From contig NC_135560.1 of the NCBI RefSeq assembly GCF_964340395.1, positions 10,880,598 to 10,944,597 of the forward strand: DNA of 64,000 nt, written 5' to 3'. Positions 14,966 to 26,297 of the stretch are shown here, piece after piece. The notes beneath the pieces were generated by a model, which saw only the letters and a list, made by a program, of their open reading frames with translations, had not been told where the DNA came from and did no database searches. This DNA is from Glandiceps talaboti (Eukaryota > Hemichordata > Enteropneusta > Spengelidae). Both the position numbers and the translations under genes were made by a program. How positions within the stretch are numbered: position 1 is the stretch's first letter; each line of letters starts with the position of its first letter.

Positions 14966-15102
14966 GAAAGTGATGTTTTCCTGATTATTGACAATTATAT
15001 TTATATATACTTGAAATATGGAAGTATAGGATAACATTATGTAATTCCAAATATATGAAACAAATCACTGAAAAACGTGTGGAGCTAGACTATACCCTTT
15101 AA

Positions 15103-15578
15103 AGCTGCATTATCTGCAACTGAACAAGTTTTTTGAAAATGTTTTTTTTTTTTGTTATTAGATACACTAACTTACTCGTAAAATAGAATACCTTGAACAG
15201 TATTGAATCACCAATGGATGAACATAATTTTTGTAGCTGTATACATGATAATTCAAATCAAATTGATTTTTGGGTCTGTACCCAAAAATCAGCGCCCTCA
15301 ACGACGATCATGATTTCAACTTGTTATTGCAATACTAATATCAGGACTGACCACTGATTAACATGTGCAATATCTAATTATTGGTATTTTAACACCTCAG
15401 TGAATAAATTGTTGTTGTTTGATCAAAAAAGATTTGAACTTGTCACTATACCACCTACGGATAATATTGACCACTAATTAACAGAAACAGTGTCTTTTCA
15501 TAAGGAATTGATTAATTTTTAGCGAATACATCTTTGGTTACTTGATAAACAAAATTCCCAGTTACTGCTCGTGCAGCT
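15103..15578 (+). mobile_element. TTAA-flanked MITE, family A copy 1
   Basis: The element begins AGCTGCATTATCTGCAACTG and ends in the inverse GTGCAGCT, flanked on both sides by TTAA (15099-15102 and 15579-15582). TTAA duplication is characteristic of piggyBac-type transposition (family knowledge). An inverted relative lies at about 61909-62453. There is no ORF, so it is non-autonomous. Confidence 0.8.
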
Positions 15579-15889
15579 TTAAAATGTTACAGCTGGACTT
15601 CTTAATTCAGTATTTTCAACACAACAAGGTGACAACTACCAGTAACAGTATACAGCTTACATATCTACACTAGACAATTCTAAAAGCTAATTTGGTATTA
15701 TAACCAGCATTAATACCATGGCAAATAAAAATAAATCACTACTTTTAGCATCTTTGGAATGATGTATCGACATATCATATTCAGTATTTGAAAACCCTGC
15801 CTGTCATGTTATTAACTTTTCAGAAATAGTTTTGTTTGTATTCCACTATCATGGCTCTCTTTACTATAACTAGAGTGATGATATATTTG

Positions 15890-15920
15890 CTCTTCTACAC
15901 TACACTACACTACACTACTA
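15890..15920. repeat. (CTACA)n short tandem repeat
   Basis: Four to five pentamer units, bordering the family K copy that follows. Confidence 0.8.
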
Positions 15921-15929
15921 CATGTAGTT

Positions 15930-16265
15930 GACATGTAGTTCCCATACGATTACTACGATCATCTCCACTCACACATAGGGAACATCATTATTCTAGCACA
16001 ACAATTGGTACTACCCCCGACTGCCTTCATTTAAACGTAATGGTGTTATTGCATCCCCACAGGATTTTAGTTTCAACCTGGAGAGGTGGAGTTCGGTTAA
16101 TGAGTAAAAGGAACTAAACAATTGCAACTGCTCCATCAATTTGTGATGGCTTACTACTGACATGCATTGTTTACCCTTTGCCCAGTGGGGGTAGCACAGA
16201 TTTTTGTGCTAGGATAATGACTTTCACTGACTTCAGACTTTCCTATAGACTTCACAGCACAGTGC
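15930..16265 (+). repeat. Dispersed repeat, family K copy
   Basis: Contains GATTTTAGTTTCAACC, GAGAGGTGGAGT and TCAATTTGTGATGGCTTACT, which match the interior of the 1.2-1.6 kb element. The first half matches the inverted copy at 3.4-3.6 kb. Confidence 0.55.
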
Positions 16266-17267
16266 ACTCACTGTAATGGTGACACTGGCATGGTGAATTA
16301 GGAAGTACTAGTAAATTGGCTATGCCATAGACATGACAAAAGTAAAGTGTTAAAATAAACATGTCAGAGTTGGTTCCAATGTCGAAGACAAGTTTATTAT
16401 ATGTTGATCACTATACAAACCAATATGTAAATTACCATGCTATTTATATGTAAATTAATATGCAAATTAGCCCCATCCTGGCAATCCATCCTGGGGAGAA
16501 CACTGGTGCAAATGTATATATGTATATCAATATTACCCATCTTAGACCCAAGAATCAGTAACTACACGTATTACTTGACTAATGGCAGACTGAAATTCCA
16601 TACTTTTGTTCACAGCATTAAATTATATGAGTTAACATAATATTCCAAACATTTCATGTTCAAGTTCAAGATCCTCATCCAAAGTTTTGATAAGGAGTGC
16701 AAAAAAGGACTCTGTATTTTGTCTTATTGACTATCAATATTTACATATCTATATTAAATATTTTGTTGGAAAGCTTACGTGATATCTAATACTTTGTTTA
16801 CAACTGTAAAAATTTGATAACTCATGATTTAGTTGACGTTATGGGTGGCATCCACTTTACTGAAATTACATGAATAAAACACGAAACACTTATATTGTGT
16901 AATACAAGATATCTGGTGTTATCAAATAAGTATTTTCACTTCTTCTTTCGTACTAAAGTAAAGAGTGCAAAGTATGATCACAGAGCAATGGACTAATTCT
17001 CTCTTTATAATATGGAGGTTTAATGTATAACAATGAAAATCTAATCACTGCGGATTTTGTTATTAGTTTTGATGATATTAGTAAGAACACACCACTCTGA
17101 CAAAATCACACAATTGTGTAATCAAGGTCTGAACATTTGTTGGATGGCAATATCTGTATTGATTCAAATTTGATGTTCCACAATACTGGTATATTTTGCT
17201 ATCTGAATGGTTCTTGCAATCACCAATGACATATTTTCACAAGTCTTTGTCGAGGACATAGTCCCCC

Positions 17268-17391
17268 ACATTCAAACTTAGTAAATTACGATCTGAATCT
17301 AATGACAAATATGGCAACCCCCCCCCCCCCCCCCACCCCAACATTCAAACTTAGTAAATTACGATCTGAATCTTATGACAAATATGGCAGC
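17268..17391. repeat. 51-bp direct duplication around a poly-C tract
   Basis: ACATTCAAACTTAGTAAATT followed by ACGATCTGAATC occurs at 17268 and again at 17341, with one or two differences. The copies are separated by about 17 C residues. A recent tandem duplication. Confidence 0.9.
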
Positions 17392-19258
17392 CATAAACGG
17401 ACGGACACATGCTCGCAAACACAAACATAGTAGTCCCCTCCAGGCTAACAATCACTGACATCACTGAAATCACTGACAATTCTAACTAAAAGGTGCATCC
17501 TGTTGTCTCTATCCCTTCTATCATATGTGTGTGATCCTTGGCCTGAAGTACATGTAGGCAGATTGAAGTGCTGACAAACATTTCAAACCTGATGCTCCAA
17601 ATTGATAAACAGGTATATTTTGTTATCTATGTCATTTCTGGAATCCTCAATGATATTTTATCCAAAATCAACGACAATTATACTTTGAATACAAAGGTAC
17701 ATTTGTACATGTACATGTTACAAACTTACATTCTACTAGTGTGATTCACACTGTAAGACATTTGCCGCAATCTTTTAACTGCTCATAGAAAAGGGCTGTA
17801 GAATCATTCAAAGAATTTCATCATAGAAACTGAACAGTTGAAATGTGAATCAGAATTGATTGATTGAGACATGTGCTGGTAAAGAAATAAGCAGGACAAA
17901 ACTAAAATATTATATTTCAACAAAATGTTCTTCTCAGAAAACAATGATGGTGCCAATGTAATTTACATAACAAAGGAACCACATCACTATATGTTAATTA
18001 TATTCCATTGTTTCCAAGAAATCATTGGATCATGGAACCCACAACTCTATTAGGACCAGAAAAGACCCCTTGTATGTGATTATTTAATACCAATATATGT
18101 TTGTAACGTGATATCTTTTAAAACAAAGAAATTCATCCTCCATTCTTTAACAGATCAAAATAAACTTAATATCAGTGCTAAATGACACATGACTAATCTT
18201 GTCAAAGTACCTCCCTAGTACCTGACTACTCCATAGGGGAATTCATACATGTAGTGTACCTAGTAATTCAAATTGTGTTCATGTAATTCTAAATCTGCTT
18301 ACTCCATCTAGCATATTACACAATCTTGATCACCAAGGAAACCTGCAGCTGGTTACACATACCGTACTCCCAGTTAGTGTTGCGTTCAGTATACAATGTG
18401 TACCAATTTCATTTGTGTGGAATACTGTACATAATCTAAATGTATTTAGTATATAATCCCTCTTATATATAATATGGCATATGTTATCATTAGACTCTAA
18501 TAGTTTTCAACCTATGATGTGAATTGTGGTTATAGTATAGGATTATTTCTTACAGTCGTTTACAGAGTAAAGAGACTGCACAATACAATGGTATATGAGA
18601 TGCTCAGACGATCGCGATACTTTTGCTTGTCCACTAGCCATCTCATCCCCAGTCTCACACCAAAAATGACATTTGTATGAGGTTTATAATAGACATATAT
18701 GTGTCCTCCCCAGGTGTTTACCAATGTGCCATGGTTAATTTGCATATGAATGAATGTTTTGTTATGCAAATGTTTCCATCCTACATTCCCAGCATGATAA
18801 ATGGTGGGGGGGGGGGGGTCATTGTAGACTTGACATGTATGTAGTTCTGCAAGTATTCTGAATATATACATGTGTAGTGTATTCTCATTCTATTTAGAGC
18901 TTTGAAATACATGTACTACATATGTTAGTGGGTAGAACTCACGATATTATCTGCATGGTGGATTGTCATTACTTGGTACATTTGTTTATGTCACTATGCC
19001 ATGGTTTGTTGCCACAATGCCCCGCTTAGTTTTCCTACAACTATTGCCAACATTTCCCAGTTTCATTTGGTAATTTTTGTATTCGTCCACTTGACTAAGT
19101 AAATCCTTGGAGTAATACATTTAGTAAATTCAGAACTGTTCCAGCAGGGCAGTTGTATCTGTTTCTAATACAGTGGGATTTTTTTTTGCATTCCATGTTA
19201 CAATTACAAACGTATACATGCATTATCAGCATACACATGTGTATGTATGCACATGCAG

Positions 19259-19288
<30 letters not shown>
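19259..19288. repeat. (AC)15 microsatellite
   Basis: Simple dinucleotide run just left of the larger TATG array. Confidence 0.9.
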
Positions 19289-19289
<1 letters not shown>

Positions 19290-19387
19290 ATGTTTGGTCA
19301 ATCAATTTCAAGGGTAATAAGAACATGTATTTGACACTGAAACATGTAATCGATGCGTGTCAAAGATCACGCCTGTCACTAGCACGA

Positions 19388-19608
19388 TGTGTGTGTATGT
19401 ATGTATGTATGTATGTATGTATGTATGTATGTACGTACGTATGTATGTACGTACGTACGTATGTATGTATGTATGTATGTATGTATGTATGTATGTATGT
19501 ATGTATGTGTGTATGTGTGTATGTATGTATGTATGTATGTATGTATGTATGTATGTATGTATGTATGTATGTATGTATGTATGTATGTATGTATGCATGT
19601 ATGTATCT
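19388..19608. repeat. (TATG)n microsatellite with TACG interruptions
   Basis: About 220 bp of the same tetranucleotide family as 6050-6383, with ACGT interruptions near 19432-19460. All six frames are open; none is a gene. Confidence 0.97.
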
Positions 19609-20141
19609 TGACTTTATCTGAGGAAATATAGGAAGTCACAGTTGTAACTCAGGAGTTTTGCACTTTTGCAAACTCTTAAGTTACGACTTGTGACTTCATA
19701 ATATTCTTATACTGCTCTGCTACAATTTTCTGACATAATTTCTAGACAACCAAGCTGTCCATGTGAATGTGTCTTGTTTTAGCTGCAAATCAAAGCAAAT
19801 AAATCGGACAACATTTATGTATTATTGTACGCCGTCTAAACTTGCCATGGGGTGCAAATTTAGCGGGCATCGATCAACTCTCATCTATGTCGACGAGGAG
19901 TCTTGACGAGCGGCGCGACAGTCACAATGATGTAACTCGCACATGACGTAACTTACAACATTCCCGTCTCTGATCAATAAACAGAGATATGGTATAAAGT
20001 GTGTACGAAACTGTTCCCTTCGGCAAGCTTAAGTGAACAAAAAGGTCGGAAATCCGGATTCCAGATACAAATAGCTTAAATCGCTCTACAAAACCCTTAT
20101 CCGTAAGACGCCCTGCCATTTTAACATAATGTAACGTTTAC

Positions 20142-20291
20142 CTTTGCAAGTCCCCGCATATACATTCGTATTCCTCGAAGCTTGATGTCGCTCCTGAGGT
20201 CGACAATACAGACGCCTGATACATGTTCTCCGGATGAATACACCGTCTTGTTATTATCTAAAACGATGCGAAAGTCTTTCAATTTGCCCAT
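20142..20291 (-). CDS. Alpha-arrestin (ARRDC/TXNIP-like), first coding exon
   Basis: This exon encodes about 50 residues starting MGKLKDF. It carries the alpha-arrestin N-terminal strand pattern VYSSGEHVSG, then IKLRGIRMYMRGLAK, which parallels the ARRDC2/3/4 and TXNIP start (VYSSGDxVSG, then RGHAK). The exon ends AAG followed by the donor GTAAAC on the minus strand, in phase 0. Vertebrate family members, as I recall them, also have a junction after this Lys. Alpha-arrestins are adaptors that bring NEDD4-type ubiquitin ligases to membrane proteins through C-terminal PPxY motifs; those would be in later exons, which I did not find. Translation could start one codon earlier (20294) or at an in-frame ATG at 20363. 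I prefer MGK because family members start there. The gene runs towards lower coordinates and is partial as seen. Confidence 0.82.
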
Positions 20292-20560
20292 CATCGCGCA
20301 AACCGGCGAAAGTTGCCACAGATCCGCCGCAAAAGCTGCGAGATCGGGGCACGATGGAATCACTCTCTCTTCTTTTCTCGATCTCAGTCGACAGTTCAGA
20401 ATATTGTTGTAGGCTCATCCCGGAAGTTACAACTACGCATGCTCCGTTTATAATTAGGTCTCTGGTCTCGCCGGTCGGGAGCTTATGCACGTACTGGTGT
20501 AAATTTGATATGGAAGAACTATGGATTGTAAACACTCACTTGGGAGATCAAATCAGTCTG
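20292..20560 (-). promoter_or_regulatory. Probable 5' UTR/promoter of the alpha-arrestin gene
   Basis: Immediately upstream of the arrestin start the sequence becomes richer in CpG than the surrounding AT-rich DNA, from about 19.86 to 20.5 kb. This is as expected around a transcription start. No TATA box or start site can be assigned. Confidence 0.3.
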
Positions 20561-20599
20561 TGTGGGCAGATAAGATGGTAAATCAAGCAAAATGTTTGA

Positions 20600-23500
20600 T
20601 TAATTAGAAATCGGAGGAAATTAACTACCTTTCTTTCCCTCACGGTTTTTAAAGGTTAATTTCAGGTGATCTGCAAATACAATGGATCAAAGAAAACGAT
20701 GATAATGAATAAATATAAAACTTAATGAATGAATTGATAAAAGAAAGCCGCGAATATTCAGACACTCCTCAAAACTAGAGACGGTATTAACTATAATCGG
20801 GTTGGACAGCTCTAAGTTGGAGAGTTAAAGTAGTTATTTTGTATCCCCTCCCCCCCCCCTCCCCCAACTCCAACTACAGATTTACTCTGGAATCCATGTG
20901 GATTTGGATTTAAATTTGAAAGCATAATTTAAAATCCTAATCCGCATGGATTCCAGGCTACTATAGTTGACATGCTGGCCGATTATTGCGCCTTCTCAAT
21001 ATCTTCTTATCTAACTTTTTTTTAATATAAAAGATGGAAATGTGTGTCATGGGGTCATCGCGTTCTATTTCTATTATTGAACTTAGTTACACTCTTGTTA
21101 GCTGCAACAATTGGAACGTACGTTCCTTGTGGTTGTAGTTAAGTTTTTTTTCTGTTTTGGGGATTGTTTGTTGTTGTGGCTTTTTAAAAAAAAAATTAGT
21201 TAAATTGGAAAACGAACCACAGAATGAAAAAAGCTCAAAAACAGAAGAATAAAAACAAACTAAGTCAAACTTTAAAACAAACCCTACAATTATTGCAGTT
21301 ACGCTCCTGTATGACTCATACTTAGGCCATAACAACGAAAATCTTTAGCATTTTTCAAACGTGCCTGACAATAATAAAATATTGTCATGTCGTTGTTGTT
21401 GTTTTTTTAATTTTCCTTCCATCTAGTTTGACAACTGAGAGTTCAGTCCAGCCAAGGAAACACTTTGTCCATTCTCGCATGCGCAAGCCGTGCACATATT
21501 CCAGCTGAAGCAACTTAAGGTCCGTCTTGAACGGTGCATGAGGCTATGGTTTGCGACGATGCATTTTGTCATGTCCAACTTTAATACCGAATGCATGGTT
21601 TATGAAAAGATAATCACGGTGGTATAGGAAACACGGTGGACGAATATACAATTTAATTATTTATTGGTTAATTAGTTAGTTAGTTTAATTAATAAATTGA
21701 TTAAAATCAATTATTAATTAATTAATTAATTAATTAATTATTTATTCATCTATTTTTTGTGGGATAGTAATTCCGTTGAGTCGTGAGTGAGTTTCACTTT
21801 TCTTTTCATTCAATTACCAGGTCTACATAGACCCGGGGCCCTTTCGTACGTGTAGGGTCTAGGATTCATGGCAACTATTTTAGGTCATATATTCATACCG
21901 GAACGCGTCACATTTTACATATCGATAACGCAACGCGTGACACTAAGCTTTACACATGTTGCGTACAATTTTTTTTACGTGGTGTATATGCAATGTAACA
22001 GCAATAAACTGAAAGTTACATCTCAGACATCTGACATCTACACGCTTGACTCGTCGTCGTCATTTTGCAATCGGTGGCAGGTCAAAATAAGTTTCCATTC
22101 GAGAAAATCTATTTTAGATTCATCAAATCCAAAGGTTTCATATGCTAAAAAATCAAATTAAAAAAAATCATAAAAATTAAATGTCGAAAAAAATCTATCA
22201 TAGTTGATAACCAATCAAACTTGAGTTGCACATTGATGAAGTATATAATTGGACGTTGTGCCGTAATAGATCCGTGCCATGGGTAATGTTAGCACCTGGA
22301 GATCTCCAGAGAGTAGGCACATTATACCACAGATAACTAACACATCTATACTTGTCTGTGATTGTACGCATTATCCGTAGGAATGATAGGAGAAAATTGT
22401 TTAGTGAAAACAAAATAACATACAAACCAGGTACAAAAACAAAGGTTATGATTTGAAGCGGGTAAGGGGTTCTCTGGAAAAACTAAAAAAAATCATTATT
22501 TTTTTAACCTACATAGATTTTTGGACTTCTCAACTTCCTAACTAATAACAGTTTACTCAGTTCTACAACTGCTTTCATTATTTGTACTAAGTAAATTTGC
22601 AAATAACGAAGTGAATTTTCTAGAACATTGTCTGGCGATGAGTGTTTCTATCTATGGTGTCATCTTATGTTCTGTTGATTCATGTAGCTTTCCAAATATT
22701 TAAACAAACTATTCAATAAACATGCACTTTTTAAGGGTTATTCAAAATATTGATTTTCATCCACGTTACGGTAAGTTATCTCAATGATTGAAACGACACT
22801 TGAGAATGTAGGGCGCCCTCACTGGGAATGACTGCGCTTGGATGATTTTTTTTGGAAAGACTTTGTTTGATAGCCATGCCAGATACAAAAGCATGTCAAT
22901 CGCATTTAAAAAATGAGAACAGTGTTTTGCGATGTGCGACGAGCTTGTTTGCAAAAAAAAAAGGTTTAGTGAATTTATCGTGTATAGAATTGGGGAAAGC
23001 ATTTAATGTCAAGAAGAGTGCAAAAATAGTGGGGAAAAAATTAACAACGTCTGTCTTTTTTTTCTGAGACACAAAAGAACGACATAGAACGCCATGTTGA
23101 TGGATAGGGACGCGAACATTTAATTCGTGATTAAACTGTGTGGGTTCGACGTACGCGATGAGTTGTTTTACAACGTGCAACTATGCATGGTTTTGGTTTC
23201 ATTTTACGTTCAGACCACTAAAAATCTGAGTTTTACTGCACTATCTACCTAGCATTCTTTACCGTGATGTGTGTTAACCCCTGCACTGTGTTTTGTCGAA
23301 CAACCAGTCATACAGATAGTCACAATAATTTCGCATTTGCAATCTGATCTTAAAAAACCAAACAAACTTGGGGTCCGTATATACTGCGCATATAAGTGAT
23401 GACGCACTCGAACAGAGCTCCGGTCTGTGAGGACTAACGAGCAAGCGATTTTGGCATACTAGATCCGCGGCGCGGCAGCATAATATTCTGCTTTTGTTTT

Positions 23501-24796
23501 TACGCTTCTACTCAATTTGTTCACTAAGGTCACCTGAAGGGGGCGCTAATTATCGTATAGGTTACTGTCAACAAGGAAGTCGGTGAACATTTTGGTCGGT
23601 GGGTCTTGGAAATGACAACTTAAGGTAGATGAGCAACCATTTATTATATTCATCAAACATAATGTACAGTAAATACAACAAGCCATCATTTTATATGTAC
23701 CACATTCCTGGACAGTAAAAAATTAACGCAGTACTCTCATTTGTAATGTTCAAAGAATGGTAACGTTATCACAGGTATTGGTAACGTTACAGATTATTGA
23801 AACTTTAATTTGTACGATTCCACTTAACAGTGGAACCAATAAATCTAACATTATAGAAATGTCACAAGACACTTTAATATTTACTATGTATATATGCGTA
23901 TAATAAAACGTTATTATTATGTTGTATTGTATGCATATGGGAAATTTAAAATTCTGGTAGTTCCAGTGTTCAAAACAATTCAACCATTTCTTCATGCCAA
24001 TTCTCAATAATGCTAACACTGGCCTCTATGATCTGCTGCCTAACTATCTTAAAGCATCATCTAAATCATCTGAGGAATATCAGCTATTTATAGAATCTGC
24101 AAACTAACATATAACTCTGTAGTGCTGTGTAAAACTAGAAGGACAAACTGCTAAAGACTTTCAAAAATTATCAAAGGTTCAACATCTACTACATACAGAA
24201 TATGAATATCTACCAAGCATTCGTTGCTTCAGTGTACCCGGGAGAATACCACATGCTTGTACAAATAAGTTTAAGTTTTAGTTTTGTTCCAAGATCAGTC
24301 CTTCAGTTTTGGCAATGTTAACCTAACCCCATAGTGCAGATACATGTGTATGCATGTTCTAAAGTTCAGAAGTAGCTAATTAGCAAGACTGATGGACCAG
24401 ATTCCAAAGGTTTGGTAGGTTTTGTGTGTTTGATAAATTACTCAGTAAACATTAATGAACATGATGTAAACTGAATGCCTCCAGTAAAAGTGACAGAGCT
24501 AACATTTAACCAGATGTAAACTGAATGCCTATACTGTATGGATAAAACATGTTTGATTTAATATATGACACAACACACATTATCAGAATACAAAATTCTA
24601 CTTTACATATAGTACACAATTCTTAATGTAAATCTTGTAAAATATGCAAATGACTCATTATAAAAATTTTGTTGTGCTAAAAAGTGACCCTCCCTTAATT
24701 TCCTTTCTCTAAAATATAATGTGTAGAATTCCAAAGTTTTAACTTTTTTATTTTGCTACTTAAAAGTACAACTTATTTTCCTTTCTATTTTTGCAG
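20600..24796. other. Intergenic region between arrestin and caspase genes
   Basis: The arrestin gene (minus) and the caspase gene (plus) are divergent, so this 4.2-kb stretch should contain promoters and the caspase's non-coding first exon. I see A/T homopolymers, a poly-C tract near 20850, a (TTAA)n run near 21712-21740 and a CpG-richer patch near 23.39-23.48 kb that could be the caspase promoter. Short open frames near 22.85-23.18 kb on both strands match nothing I recognise. Confidence 0.4.
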
Positions 24797-25147
24797 AAAC
24801 ATACCAACTGGCGATTTAACGGCAATCATGGATTTCAAATACAGGAAAATACTTAAAACTGTTGATGAGAATATGATGACACGAGATCTGAACTTGTTAA
24901 AGTTCTTGTGTCGAGACTTGATTCCTGTTGGCAAAATGGAAAAGGCGCAGAAACCTCGAGATGTCTTTCAAGAATTAGAGTACCGAGGATTTCTTGGTCC
25001 GGGAGACAAACTCCTCTTTCTAGCAGAATTATTGGACAGGATACAACGGATTGATCTGATTAAGAAACTTGGACTGGGTACATCTAAGGAAGTCCAGGCA
25101 AAACTACAATCTGGTGGCAGACCAGGACCTCAATTCTCTCCATACAG
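24797..25147 (+). CDS. Caspase exon 1 (coding): DED1
   Basis: Acceptor TTTTTGCAG precedes 24797. The first 31 bases are taken as 5' UTR because the DED fold starts at the MDFKYRK methionine (24828). The frame is open back to the acceptor, so an N-terminal extension from an upstream exon is possible. Donor CAG|GTGAAC, phase 2. Confidence 0.88.
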
Positions 25148-26222
25148 GTGAACGACTTGATTTATAGAATTTTGTATTTCATTTCAAGTGTCACACATTC
25201 AACAGGGAATTAGTTTTAATTATCAAATTTTGAAGGCTATCATTTAATACTTTCAACTCAGCTGATTAAACAGGGTCATGTGATATATGCTTTCAAATCA
25301 GATGATATGACATAGGCTTCAAACAGGGTCATGTGATATATGCTTTCAAATCAGCTGATGTGACACAGGCTTCAAGTCAAACAAGGTCATGTGATACCAT
25401 TCAAAATTCTACACTGAGCTGTACTTTACAAAATTTCTTCTACTAACCCAGATTGTTGTTGATGGATATTTGTCAACATCTCACCACCGAGGATCTGGCT
25501 TCCATGAAGTTCGACTGTCACGGAATTATCAGTAAAAGCAGACTACAGCAGATCGAAGACCCTGCATCCTTACTAGCAACATTGGAACAAAATGATCAAA
25601 TCAGTGCAGACGACATGAGTTTGATGGAAGAAATGATGGAATCACTTGGAAATGATGAAATCAAAAAGAAAATACAACATTACAACGGTAAATAAATGTG
25701 TCCTGTCTTTTATCATGGTGCTGTTGTAGTTTCTTGTCATGGACATGCATTGGCTCATGGGAGTAAGCAGATAAGCATATGCAAAAGCAGAACATGAATA
25801 TTCATAAGTTGTAGGTGCTTTTTATTTTCAAATTAAAACAATCATGAATGTCAGCTATTAAATATGTATGCCTGCTGAATCCTACAGACAATGTGTCACT
25901 AGCAAGAACTGCCACTGAACAATGAATGAGGAACAAGTTTCAATTCACTGTTTCTTGGCCATCACAAATGATGTGTGATACAGAATCATTTTGTGTGACT
26001 CTTCAGAAAGCAAACTTTACAAAAATAGTTTTATTTTCTGGTTTGGCATTCTCCTTGGACACATTTACGTATAAGTCTCTACCAAACAGTCTACCATGTA
26101 TGGTGTTTACTGATAATTATTAGGGTCAAAACAATCAGATTTTGAATACAAACTTGCCAAGAATTTAGGGCTTAAGTCATGCATAAGAAATAAGCACACA
26201 CACACACACGCACACGTACACA

Positions 26223-26253
<31 letters not shown>

Positions 26254-26254
26254 G

Positions 26255-26297
<43 letters not shown>

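Noticed and set aside
22250-22320. SINE-tail-like fragment
   Set aside because: Only short blocks match the 32.34-32.39 kb tail; too weak to list as a feature.
22852-23180. Lys-rich frames on both strands
   Set aside because: Depend on A/T homopolymers; no domain or splice support.
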